A stretch of DNA of 50,638 nucleotides, from contig JALGVT010000026.1 of assembly GCA_025774555.1 (NCBI GenBank), forward strand, positions 1-50,638, in the 5' to 3' direction. Shown piece after piece: positions 34,231 through 42,264 of the stretch. Within the stretch, counting starts at the first letter, position 1; each line of letters starts with the position of its first letter. The position numbers and the translations under genes were made by a program. The DNA comes from a candidate division LCP-89 bacterium. Lineage in GTDB: Bacteria > Electryoneota > B3-LCP. Below the pieces are notes generated by a model. That model made no database searches, was not told the origin of the DNA, and was given only the letters and a program-made list of their open reading frames with translations.

Positions 34231-36096
34231 ATGAATAATAACAAGAAAAAAATCCTGATTATTAACATGACCCGCATGGGCGACATCATTCAGACGACGC
34301 CGCTCTTGCGAGCTTTGAAGGAAAAAGAACCAGGCGTTGAAATATATTATTTCGCCGTCAGCGGTTTTTCAGATATCTGCGAACATATCCCGGAAATTGA
34401 TCACCTGGTGCCTTTCGATTTTAACACTGCTGTCGCAATCTCAAAAAGCGCCATTCAATATCTGCCTCGACGGATTAAGGAGATGCAGGGATTTTTGAAG
34501 ACTTTACAGGATGAAAAATTCGATGAAGTTATCAACGTCTCACACTCCCGTATTTCTGCGCTGATTACACATTTTTTTGCCTTGGATAAAACACGCGGCT
34601 TAACGTTGAATTCTGAGGGTTATCGGTTGATAAAACATCCCTGGACGAGGTATTTCTTTATTGCCAACCTGAACAGGCATTACAACCGCATAAACCTGGT
34701 GGATATAAATATCGGATTGTCGCTGAATATCGGCGAATTTGCCCCGTCAAAGCCTGATGAGTCCAAGCCCTTTGGTCGCACGGGATTAAGCTATGAGAAA
34801 GATCCGAAAGCAGAAATTCAGGCGCAGAATCTGCTTAAAGATTGGCCGGGGAATCAGGCGCCTTTGAAAATCGGATTTCAACCCGGCGCTTCCCTGGATT
34901 GTAAACGCTGGCGTGCAGAATCGTTTGTCCAATTAGGGGAAATGCTGCATCGGCAGTTTAATGCCTCAATCCTCGTGTTCGGCACAGAAAAAGAGAAAAA
35001 ACTGGCGTCCGCGGTATGCGATCCACTTGGCGATTTTGCGATCAATCTTGCCGGCAAGACGGATATTCCAGCGCTTGGCGCTTTGTTAGATCAACTCGAT
35101 TTATTGATTACCAATGATACCGGCACCCAGCACCTTGCCGCGGCAGTCGATACTCCCGTGCTCTCGCTCTGTTTCGGCAGTGCATTATCCCATGAAACCG
35201 GACCTTATGGACACGGTCATGTGGTTATGGAATCAACGCTTTCATGTTTTCCCTGCAGTTTCCACGTCGAGTGTAAGCGTTTCCGCTGCCAGGAATCTGT
35301 CACCCCTGAAGCAGTCATGAGCGTTGCCGCTTATATGCTGAACCGCGAGCCGCTTGACTGCGTTAATCTGCCTGATAACAAATTTTATGAAAATGTGCAG
35401 GTATGGCGTACGGATTTTGAGGAAGACGGCTTCTGGATTTTACGTCCCATGATAGTCAAACCATTGACGGCGGCGGACGCAATCAGTATAACCGCCCGGA
35501 TGATCTGGAAAAAAATCCTCACCTCGCCGAATGAAATGATAGAAGATGAAGATAGTATCGACCGTAACGCTTTGCTGAGCATGCTTGTTGGTTATCAATC
35601 CCCGGAAACGATCTCTTTTACAGAAGAAATGCGGGAACCGCTGACTGTGCTGGGACGGTTAGTTGAACTATCTGAAAAGGGACAGGATAACTGCAGCATC
35701 CTGCTGGAAGCTGCAAAATCTTCCACACCTGATCTCAGCTTGATCGAAACAGCCGGAAAAGAGATTGAAAAGATAGATCAGGAGATATCAATCACCGGTT
35801 TTCGTCTACCGGAGGTCAATCACCTGATCCTCGATTTTACTTTCAGGAAGCAGAACCTGGAAGGGAACGATCTGGTTAAGCTAACAGTCAAGACGAAGGA
35901 TAATTACGTCAGGATGGAGGCAAACGCCCGAATTTTCAGAGACGTTTTGCAAGACCTTCAAAGTGCAGTTTGTGATGCGGATTGGCGCAGTGTTGCAAAA
36001 AACGAACGAACCATTCCAGTAGCATGCAATCTTGCAAACTGCGGCGATAGAGTTAGTGAAGAGGCTCTATCCTTTGGACTCGGTGAGGCGGTATAA
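34231..36096 (+). CDS. GT9 (heptosyltransferase-like) glycosyltransferase 3
   Basis: The 621-residue protein is the longest GT9 here. It has TRMGDIIQTTPLLRALKEKE with the catalytic-type aspartate at 18, a donor motif NDTGTQHLAAAVDTP near 295-309, and cysteines at 339, 342, 348 and 353 in the same C-x2-C-x5-C-x4-C spacing as the second GT9. A C-terminal extension of about 268 residues follows with no recognised motif. The TTG at 34228 directly before the ATG at 34231 is also in frame; ATG is used. Its stop overlaps the next ATG by one base, repeating the GT9-CgeB pairing seen at 27245-30537. Confidence 0.8.
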   Translation: MNNNKKKILIINMTRMGDIIQTTPLLRALKEKEPGVEIYYFAVSGFSDICEHIPEIDHLVPFDFNTAVAISKSAIQYLPRRIKEMQGFLKTLQDEKFDEVINVSHSRISALITHFFALDKTRGLTLNSEGYRLIKHPWTRYFFIANLNRHYNRINLVDINIGLSLNIGEFAPSKPDESKPFGRTGLSYEKDPKAEIQAQNLLKDWPGNQAPLKIGFQPGASLDCKRWRAESFVQLGEMLHRQFNASILVFGTEKEKKLASAVCDPLGDFAINLAGKTDIPALGALLDQLDLLITNDTGTQHLAAAVDTPVLSLCFGSALSHETGPYGHGHVVMESTLSCFPCSFHVECKRFRCQESVTPEAVMSVAAYMLNREPLDCVNLPDNKFYENVQVWRTDFEEDGFWILRPMIVKPLTAADAISITARMIWKKILTSPNEMIEDEDSIDRNALLSMLVGYQSPETISFTEEMREPLTVLGRLVELSEKGQDNCSILLEAAKSSTPDLSLIETAGKEIEKIDQEISITGFRLPEVNHLILDFTFRKQNLEGNDLVKLTVKTKDNYVRMEANARIFRDVLQDLQSAVCDADWRSVAKNERTIPVACNLANCGDRVSEEALSFGLGEAV

Positions 36097-37367
36097 TGAA
36101 TTTTGAATTACCAGCGATTCAAGCGCGCCAAAAGCAAAAATGCCTGCTATTCATCGATGCTGGCTATTTCCTGACGCGTGAAGTAGCAAACGCCATTCAG
36201 GCTGAAGGACACCGTCTGATAGTCGTTGCTATGCCGGATTATAATTCTGTTTCCGATAGCAATCAAGATGTCTATTCGACGTTCCTTGATAAAATAATAA
36301 ATATTGTCGAAGAACACGAGCCGGACGCGCTCCTTACTATAAATCACCTCGGATTTGATGCCGATGGCAGGTTGACGGAATTACTGGAAAATCTGGGACT
36401 TCCGGGACTGATATGGTATGTGGACAGCCCGCGCTATATTCTTCTCGATAATTGGGATAACGCTTCGGATAATATCGGAATTTTTCTCTGGGATACCGGA
36501 TATGCTGACTGGATCAGGAAAGCCGGTTTTCAAAAAGTGCATTTTCTGCCATTAGCCACCGCTCCCGAAACCTTTTATCAACCGGTAGATCTGGATAAGA
36601 TGGCAGGCAATTGCGATCCCGGCGCTGCGATTTTCGTGGGTGATTCCATGAATGAAGCGGTGCACAAAACTATCGGCAAACTGCCCGATAATCTACGCGC
36701 CAGTTTTAATAATACGGCAGTACAAAATCTCGCCGGGCGTTTCAGCGCCGAACTCCTGTCACCTGAAGGGATAAACGGTAAAACTGTCTGGGATGTTTTT
36801 TCAGAGCTATTATCTGTGGGACAAAGCTGTAGGACAGTGGAAACTGCTGATAGCTTGAATTATGAATCGGTTTTTGTGCTGATGGCTACAAGGACTCAAA
36901 GGACTCGCTTTTTAGCGACTGTCGCGAATTTGATACAACCCGAAAAGTTAATCATCTATGGTGATGACGGCTGGCAAAATCACCTTAATGGTTCAACTGT
37001 CCTTATGCCGCAGGTAGATTATTACCACGAGCTATCAGATGTATATCAACGGGCAAGTGCAGTTATTAACCTAACTGGTTTTCAAATGCCACGTGGGCTC
37101 AATCAACGCTGCTACGACGTTCCCGCTTCAGGAGGTTTTTTAATCACGGATCATCAAGAAGACATTGAGCGGCTTTTTAGACCGGGCGAAGAGATTGTTA
37201 CTTGTAAAACACCGGAAGAACTGATTGATAAATGGAATTACTACAGACGGAATCCGGAAGAGCGCAGAGGCATCATTGAAGCCGGGCAGCGAAGAGTTTT
37301 AAATGAACATACTTATCGGCACCGCATTCGCGAAATGATGGAAGTAATGCATCATTGGTTTTTATAG
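36096..37367 (+). CDS. CgeB-like glycosyltransferase (DUF3880-type)
   Basis: The 423-residue protein begins with a Rossmann-like half: CLLFIDAGYFLTREVANAIQ, then DALLTINHLGFDADGRLTEL and GLPGLIWYVDSPRYILLDNW, the last being typical of the DUF3880 domain. The second half has VINLTGFQMPRGLNQRCYDV followed by PASGGFLITD and a tail EHTYRHRIREMMEVM, as in the CgeB glycosyltransferases. It lacks the TPRs and the Maf-like part of the two related proteins upstream. It is coupled to the third GT9. The likely role is flagellin glycosylation, inferred from context. Confidence 0.78.
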   Translation: MNFELPAIQARQKQKCLLFIDAGYFLTREVANAIQAEGHRLIVVAMPDYNSVSDSNQDVYSTFLDKIINIVEEHEPDALLTINHLGFDADGRLTELLENLGLPGLIWYVDSPRYILLDNWDNASDNIGIFLWDTGYADWIRKAGFQKVHFLPLATAPETFYQPVDLDKMAGNCDPGAAIFVGDSMNEAVHKTIGKLPDNLRASFNNTAVQNLAGRFSAELLSPEGINGKTVWDVFSELLSVGQSCRTVETADSLNYESVFVLMATRTQRTRFLATVANLIQPEKLIIYGDDGWQNHLNGSTVLMPQVDYYHELSDVYQRASAVINLTGFQMPRGLNQRCYDVPASGGFLITDHQEDIERLFRPGEEIVTCKTPEELIDKWNYYRRNPEERRGIIEAGQRRVLNEHTYRHRIREMMEVMHHWFL

Positions 37368-37411
37368 TAAGATTAGAAATAAACAAAAAGTACAATACAA
37401 CAGGGGGAATC

Positions 37412-38101
37412 ATGCAGATTTACCTGAACAATCAATCACAGGACATTCCTACAGATGGCATCCAGTACTTTGGACAGCTTATGGAAAAACTGACGGAAGA
37501 AGCCGCGTCTGAAGGGGGAAGCGTTCTGAATGTCAGGTTGAACGGGGAAGACATTACCGGCAGAGACAAGTCTAATTTTGAACAGATGTCGGTGGGCGAA
37601 ATCGAGAACCTCGAGGTCGAGACAGGTGATCCAAAAACGCTTGCCAGATCGACTCTATACAGTATTGCCGATTTTCACGAACAGCTTCTAAAAGAGCTGC
37701 AAATAACTTCAGAATTTTTCCGTATGAACAACATCGATCGTTCAAATGAATCGTTCCTGCGCTGTATCGATGGGCTGCAGGTGTTCATGCACACCATGGA
37801 AAGCTGCCGAAAACTCCTCGGATTAAGTTTTGAACTGCTGTTAATGCCGTCGAGTAACACCGAGGAGGAAATATCGGTCGCCGAAAGCAGGAGAAGCATC
37901 TTTACCGCTCTCGACGGTATTATCGAAGCGCAAACAGATCAAGATTGGGTTTTATTAGCAGACATCATGGAATTTGAGTTGACGCCTTCGCTGGCGATGT
38001 GGCGTGAAGTTATCCAGATGATACTCGAAAAGACAGCAGTCGATGTTGAACCGCCACCGGTTGCTGAAGTAGTCGAAACGCAATCCGCAGCCGCTGTTTA
38101 G
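37412..38101 (+). CDS. Unrecognised protein between glycosylation block and filament genes
   Basis: I do not recognise this family. The 229-residue protein starts at the ATG 37412, preceded by a GGGGGA ribosome-binding site; the frame is open back to 37355. Residues 1-75 (MQIYLNNQSQDIPTDG, VLNVRLNGEDITGRD, GEIENLEVETGD) look like alternating strands and could form a small beta-grasp domain. Residues about 80-215 are mostly helical with no membrane segment, and the tail is Pro/Val/Glu-rich (EPPPVAEVVETQ). It lies 44 bases after the last glycosyltransferase and 56 before the FliT-like gene. A role in handling or modifying flagellin is a guess from position. Confidence 0.7.
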   Translation: MQIYLNNQSQDIPTDGIQYFGQLMEKLTEEAASEGGSVLNVRLNGEDITGRDKSNFEQMSVGEIENLEVETGDPKTLARSTLYSIADFHEQLLKELQITSEFFRMNNIDRSNESFLRCIDGLQVFMHTMESCRKLLGLSFELLLMPSSNTEEEISVAESRRSIFTALDGIIEAQTDQDWVLLADIMEFELTPSLAMWREVIQMILEKTAVDVEPPPVAEVVETQSAAAV

Positions 38102-38112
38102 AGCTGCTTCGT

Positions 38113-38141
38113 TTGAGCTTATCCGGTGAATTTGGTAAATA
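38113..38141 (+). promoter_or_regulatory. Possible promoter for the FliT-like gene
   Basis: TTGAGC (38113-38118) and TAAATA (38136-38141) are spaced by 17 bases, 16 bases before the ATG. The -10 is weak compared with the TATATT sites elsewhere, so this is tentative. Confidence 0.25.
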
Positions 38142-38157
38142 ATAAAAGGGCGTGAAA

Positions 38158-38547
38158 ATGAAATCTCCCGTCACAACAAAAGATCAAAACCTGATCACTG
38201 AACTGGAGCAGTGTCAGAAGAGGTTAGAGGCGAGCCTGGCGAGACAGGACTGGCAAAGCGCCCAAAAATATGTTGCCGACAGGCATAAACTGTTGGAACA
38301 GCTTGCAGAAGAATTGGACAGATTGAAAAGTAGCAATAATAAAGCAGATACTCTGGCTGCACGGGCGAGAATCAAGATCGCCCTTGAAAAATTGCAGGAA
38401 GAGAATGAGCTCTGTCTCGATAAAATAAAGCATCAAGTAACCGCTTCAAAAGACCGCATAATTGGAATCAAAAAAGGGCGCCACGCATTGGGTCTATATA
38501 GAAAACCTGATACCAGGCAGCCGAGGTTCTTTAATAAAGTTGGTTGA
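38158..38547 (+). CDS. FliT-like flagellar chaperone
   Basis: The 129-residue protein is almost entirely helical and charged, with heptad patterns from ITELEQCQKRLEASLARQDW through LEQLAEELDRLKS to LEKLQEENELCLDKIKHQV. It ends GIKKGRHALGLYRKPDTRQP, much like the tail of FliT-type proteins. Small coiled-coil proteins beside fliC, fliD and fliS are usually FliT, the FliD chaperone. A GTG at 38152 is also in frame; the ATG at 38158 is preferred. The assignment rests on size, helix content and position, not on a diagnostic motif. Confidence 0.6.
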   Translation: MKSPVTTKDQNLITELEQCQKRLEASLARQDWQSAQKYVADRHKLLEQLAEELDRLKSSNNKADTLAARARIKIALEKLQEENELCLDKIKHQVTASKDRIIGIKKGRHALGLYRKPDTRQPRFFNKVG

Positions 38548-38597
38548 TCCGTAACATTTCTGACCGCTTCCTTTCAGAGGGATTGCAGACTTTAATC

Positions 38598-38625
38598 TAA
38601 AGGTCTGTGAACTCTGTGCCGATAT
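38598..38625 (+). promoter_or_regulatory. Sigma-28 (FliA) promoter of fliC
   Basis: TAAA (38598-38601) and GCCGATAT (38618-38625) are separated by 16 bases, close to the TAAA-N15-GCCGATAA consensus. The start would be near 38633, giving a 44-base leader to the fliC ATG. The -35 lies inside an imperfect inverted repeat, CAGACTTT (38586-38593) with AAAGGTCTG (38599-38607), that could bind another regulator. Confidence 0.8.
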
Positions 38626-38676
38626 AACAATTGCACAGGGGTGGACTCTGATACCTTTTGAAAGGAGGTGTAAGGG

Positions 38677-39510
38677 ATGAGTACACGTATCAATCACAAT
38701 ATCCTGTCAATGACCGCACAGCGCAGTATCTGGAACTCGCAAAATGATCTGGATAAGGCGGTACAGCGTCTTTCGACAGGACTTAGAATCAACAATGCCT
38801 GGGATGATCCTGCAGGATTGGCGATTTCTGAACGCTTCAGAGCACAGATAGCTTCGATGGAAGAAGCCGAGAAAAACGCCAATTACAACATCAATATGAT
38901 GCAGACTGCGGAGGGAGCCCTGGCAGTTATGGATGGAATGCTGGTGCGGATGCGCGCGCTGGCAATTGAAGCATCCAACGGCGCGCTGACCTCTTCAGAC
39001 CGTTCGGCGCTTAACGTGGAATTCCAACAGCTGAAATCCGAAATTAATCGAATTTCACAGGTGACCAACTACAACGGTTTGGAACTGCTCGATGGCACTT
39101 TTTCAGGAACGGGCATCAAATTCCACATCGGTACGCAGAACGTCTCGAACCAGGATTACTACTTCGTGACGTTCAGCAACATGTCCGCATCGGCGCTGGG
39201 CCTTAATGGTACTGATGTCCTAACGACAGCCAGTGCTCAGTCTACCATAGGATCAGTCGATACTGCAATCGACTCAAAAGATACCGAGAGAACCAGAATC
39301 GGTGCCTATGTGGAAAGATTGCAAGGCACGATATCACAGCTTCTGAGTGCTCGCGAAACGGCGACAGCTTCGGAATCTATGATTCGTGACGCTGACATTG
39401 CAGCCGAGATGTCTAACTTTGTACGCTCACAAATTCTTATGCAAACTGGTATCTCCATGCTGGCACAAGCGAACATGGTGCCGCAAATGGTTGCCAGTCT
39501 TGTTGGTTAA
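38677..39510 (+). CDS. fliC: Flagellin
   Basis: Flagellin is the filament subunit. The 277-residue protein has the conserved N-terminal D0/D1 helices (STRINHNILSMTAQRS, LSTGLRINNAWDDPAG, LAISERFRAQI) and C-terminal ones (IRDADIAAEMSNFVRSQIL, ending ANMVPQMVASLVG). The middle is very short, with no D2/D3 domains. The central stretch of about residues 130-215 is rich in Ser and Thr, offering acceptor sites for the adjacent glycosyltransferases. AAAGGAGGTG at 38661-38670 is a near-perfect, strong ribosome-binding site, fitting a very abundant protein. A hairpin covers the stop codon. Confidence 0.97.
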   Translation: MSTRINHNILSMTAQRSIWNSQNDLDKAVQRLSTGLRINNAWDDPAGLAISERFRAQIASMEEAEKNANYNINMMQTAEGALAVMDGMLVRMRALAIEASNGALTSSDRSALNVEFQQLKSEINRISQVTNYNGLELLDGTFSGTGIKFHIGTQNVSNQDYYFVTFSNMSASALGLNGTDVLTTASAQSTIGSVDTAIDSKDTERTRIGAYVERLQGTISQLLSARETATASESMIRDADIAAEMSNFVRSQILMQTGISMLAQANMVPQMVASLVG

Positions 39511-39525
39511 TCATTAACCAACAAG
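39499..39525 (+). promoter_or_regulatory. Perfect 12-base-pair hairpin at the fliC stop codon
   Basis: CTTGTTGGTTAA (39499-39510) is followed after TCA by its exact inverse TTAACCAACAAG (39514-39525). The stop codon is within the stem. No T-run follows, so it may protect the fliC mRNA 3' end or lower read-through into fliD rather than stop transcription fully. Confidence 0.65.
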
Positions 39526-39663
39526 ATGAATTAAGAATCTGTATCTTCATCAGAGTCCGAAAAACCGCCTTAAACCGGTACCGGTATAGGCAATAATAAA
39601 TCGTATGAGGGTCCCTGCTTCCCTGCGGGGATCTTCACCCCTGATGTTCTGATGAGGTGAGAA

Positions 39664-41292
39664 ATGCCGACAGCACAAGTCACAGGTTTAGCTTCGGGGA
39701 TTGACTGGCAGGAAACAGTCTCCCTGATGATGCAGATTGAAAGCCAGCCTATGGTGCTCCTTGAAGATCGCAAGGACTCGTACCAGATGAAACTCGAAGC
39801 CTGGCAGACTATCAACAGCAATCTGCTCTCTTTGAAGTCGCTGATGGATGGTATGAACGAGCAAGATGAGATTTTGAAAAAAGCCGCCAGTTCTACCGAT
39901 ACCAGTATCGCAACCGCAATAGCCACAACATCCGCTGCTACTGGATCATATAGCTTAGAAATCAATCAACTGGCGCAGTCGGATATTTGGACGCACGATG
40001 GTTTTACTGATGAGAACACAACTGCAGTAAACAACACTGGCTCAACTCAAACTTTCATGTACACTGTTGATTCAACAACTTATACTATTAATGTGCCGGA
40101 TGGCGCTACTTTAGCTGAACTAGCGGAACTCATCAACGACGATGTAGATAATCCTGGAGTTCAGGCTACTATATTGAATGATGGTTCAGGCACAGCTACT
40201 GCCTACCACTTACAGCTCACCGGGCAGACTGGCTTGTCGAACGCCATAACGATTGAAGACGGTTCTCTTGACAACTTCGATAATGATGATTTTGGTGTAG
40301 GACCAACACAATCGGCGCAAAATGCCCAATTTAAAATAAATGGATATCCAACCGCTTCCTGGCTCGAAAGCGATTCTAACGAGGTGACGGATTCAATCTC
40401 AGGCGTTACCTTGAATCTCAAAAGCACCAACGCAGGCGAAACTATTAATATCACCATTACCAACGATACCGCTGCTGTAAAAACCAAGATCGAAGAATTC
40501 GTCAACGCCTATAACGAAGCGGTAGCGCTGATTGATCTTAAAACAAACTACGACGAGCAGAATGAAATTGCAGGCCCGCTCTTCGGAGATGGCAATGCAA
40601 TAGGAATTAAAGGTGATTTGCAAGCCATCATCGCATCCGCAGTCCCCGGACTTGCCGATGACGCCCGCTATAAAAGCCTCTCTGAAATCGGCGTTGAATT
40701 CGGTGAAAATGGGCTTATAGAGATTGACGACAGTAAGTTGTCCGATGCGCTGGATGAGGATTTTCTTGCGGTAGGCGATCTTTTTGCATTCAGCAGTTCG
40801 TCCACCAGCAATGATTTGCAATTTTTTTACAGCAACGAAAATACGCAGGGTGGAACTTATAATGTAGTTGCCAATTACGACGCCAGCGGCAACCTGACCA
40901 GCGCAACGATAAACGGTAATGCGGCAACTATTAACGGGAAGTATATTATAGGCGCTGATGGGCAGCCCGAAGAAGGACTGCAGATTGAATTTACTTATCC
41001 TGGCGGAGGTGCCGGATCGACCAACGCTGAAGTCAGGATTGGCACGGGAAGTTCAGTGAGAATTGCTAATCGTGCCTCCTTCTTAACCGATCCGATAGAC
41101 GGCACGATTCAAAATAGTGAAGATGGCATTGAAGATACAATAGAGAATATCGAACGACAAATAGAAAGATGGGCGCAGAGACTGGTAACCAAACAGAAGC
41201 AGCTCGAAAGCGAGTTTCTGAGCATGGAGATCCTTACCAGCCAGATGCAGAGCATGGGGCAGTTCGTTTCTGCAATGTTATCCGGTCTGTAA
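39664..41292 (+). CDS. fliD: Flagellar filament cap protein FliD
   Basis: FliD caps the filament and promotes flagellin assembly. The 542-residue protein has the FliD N-terminus AQVTGLASGIDWQETVSLMM followed by the coiled-coil QPMVLLEDRKDSYQMKLEAW. A middle region is rich in Gly, Ser, Thr and Asn, then FVNAYNEAVALIDL, AIIASAVPGLADDARYKSLS and EIGVEFGENGLIEIDDSKL, all family motifs. The C-terminal coiled coil ends QMQSMGQFVSAMLSGL. GAGGTGA precedes the ATG. The Thr/Ser-rich middle (about 80-270) could also be glycosylated. Confidence 0.95.
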   Translation: MPTAQVTGLASGIDWQETVSLMMQIESQPMVLLEDRKDSYQMKLEAWQTINSNLLSLKSLMDGMNEQDEILKKAASSTDTSIATAIATTSAATGSYSLEINQLAQSDIWTHDGFTDENTTAVNNTGSTQTFMYTVDSTTYTINVPDGATLAELAELINDDVDNPGVQATILNDGSGTATAYHLQLTGQTGLSNAITIEDGSLDNFDNDDFGVGPTQSAQNAQFKINGYPTASWLESDSNEVTDSISGVTLNLKSTNAGETINITITNDTAAVKTKIEEFVNAYNEAVALIDLKTNYDEQNEIAGPLFGDGNAIGIKGDLQAIIASAVPGLADDARYKSLSEIGVEFGENGLIEIDDSKLSDALDEDFLAVGDLFAFSSSSTSNDLQFFYSNENTQGGTYNVVANYDASGNLTSATINGNAATINGKYIIGADGQPEEGLQIEFTYPGGGAGSTNAEVRIGTGSSVRIANRASFLTDPIDGTIQNSEDGIEDTIENIERQIERWAQRLVTKQKQLESEFLSMEILTSQMQSMGQFVSAMLSGL

Positions 41293-41318
41293 TCCTATCA
41301 GATGAAAGGTGGTACGGT

Positions 41319-41708
41319 ATGAGTTGGTATAATCCTTACGAAACATACAATCAAGTACAGGTGGAGACTTCCGATCAGAAAAAACTTATACTGATGGTTT
41401 ATGATGCCGCCACCCGCTTCTGTGAACAGGCTCGTGAAGCTATCACCTCGGGAAACGTCAAATTAAAGGCGACCGCGATTCAGAAAGCCTATGACGCCAT
41501 CGCTGAATTACGTAAATCTCTCGATATGGACCGCGGGAAGGATATTGCAGAAAGCCTCAATGAACTATACGCTTTCTTAGGTCACCAGTTGACTCTGGCG
41601 AACTTGAACAATGATACCGAAGTTTTAAACGGCGTCATCACTGTGCTGACTGATATGCGGCAGACATGGGTGTTAACATTTGAAAAAGAAGCCTCATTAG
41701 TGGATTAA
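41319..41708 (+). CDS. fliS: Flagellin export chaperone FliS
   Basis: FliS binds the flagellin C-terminus and prevents early polymerisation. The 129-residue protein starts MSWYNPYETYNQVQVETSDQ and continues with KKLILMVYDAATRFCEQARE, a motif close to the L-I-x-M-L-Y-D core of FliS. LNELYAFLGHQLTLANLNND comes before the last helix. The frame opens at 41169 inside fliD, but AAAGGTGG before the ATG at 41319 and the family N-terminus set the start. Confidence 0.94.
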   Translation: MSWYNPYETYNQVQVETSDQKKLILMVYDAATRFCEQAREAITSGNVKLKATAIQKAYDAIAELRKSLDMDRGKDIAESLNELYAFLGHQLTLANLNNDTEVLNGVITVLTDMRQTWVLTFEKEASLVD

Positions 41709-41713
41709 AATGC

Positions 41714-41742
41714 TTGCATTTAATAAATTACGTGAGTATATT
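41714..41742 (+). promoter_or_regulatory. Housekeeping-type promoter before the FlgM-like gene
   Basis: TTGCAT (41714-41719), a 17-base spacer and TATATT (41737-41742) match the sigma-70-style promoters of this genome. The start would be near 41749, about 25 bases before the ATG at 41774. The gene is therefore likely expressed independently of the sigma-28 transcript from fliC. Confidence 0.65.
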
Positions 41743-41773
41743 GCAATAACATTGGCAATCCTCAGGTGTAGTC

Positions 41774-42205
41774 ATGAATGATATAAAACAAATTGCTCCG
41801 GATGCAGCCATCGGAAAGGTGGGACGGAAACAGACAAATGCGTCTAAACCCTCCGAAGAAATCCGTAAAGAAAAATCTGCGGAAGTTTCCGATCGCAAAG
41901 ACAGCCTGCAAGTCGATCAAATGCGCAAGGAGGAAGCTCATCTGATTGACAATTCCAGGCTCTTGCTCGAGGAGCTTCCTGAGGTTCGCAATGATAAAGT
42001 CGCTTTAGCGCGACAGCGCCTTCAGGAAGGCTTCTACGACAAACCGGAAGTCTTAAACGAGACAACTTCCAAGCTGTTGAAAGAACAGTCTGAAATCACT
42101 GACATGAACGTTCAGCAGGTGAAGAGCCGCCTCGCAAAAGGGTACTACGACAGTCCCGACATTCTGAATCAGACAGCTGGAAACATACTGAAGGATATCG
42201 ATTAG
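41774..42205 (+). CDS. FlgM-like putative anti-sigma-28 factor with doubled C-terminal motif
   Basis: The 143-residue protein is hydrophilic and Lys/Glu/Asp-rich. Residues 75-103 (KVALARQRLQEGFYDKPEVL then NETTSKLLK) and 112-140 (NVQQVKSRLAKGYYDSPDIL then NQTAGNILK) are clearly a tandem copy of one motif. That motif resembles the C-terminal sigma-28-binding helix region of FlgM (V-x2-L-K-x-R-I-x2-G-x-Y then I-A-x2-L). FlgM holds FliA inactive until it is exported through the finished hook. Position at the end of the fliC-fliD-fliS run fits. AGGTG lies shortly before the ATG. FlgM usually has one copy of about 90-100 residues, so this one is longer. A different function cannot be excluded. Confidence 0.6.
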   Translation: MNDIKQIAPDAAIGKVGRKQTNASKPSEEIRKEKSAEVSDRKDSLQVDQMRKEEAHLIDNSRLLLEELPEVRNDKVALARQRLQEGFYDKPEVLNETTSKLLKEQSEITDMNVQQVKSRLAKGYYDSPDILNQTAGNILKDID

Positions 42206-42234
42206 ATTATTCCCTGAATTAATATACCACCTTA

Positions 42235-42264
42235 AAAAGGCGGCTCGGTTGAGCCGCTTTTTTA
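42235..42264 (+). terminator. Rho-independent terminator of the flagellar locus
   Basis: AAAAAGGCGGCTC, a GGTT loop and GAGCCGCTTTTTT form a GC-rich stem followed by a T-run. It ends the fliC-flgM segment 30 bases after the FlgM-like stop codon. Confidence 0.9.

Noticed and set aside
39571..39600. Sigma-28 promoter for fliD (TAAA-N15-GCAATAAT)
   Set aside because: The second half differs from GCCGATAA at most positions.
39618..39650. Possible terminator before fliD (TCCCTGC ... GGGGATC)
   Set aside because: The stem is short, poorly paired and has no T-run.
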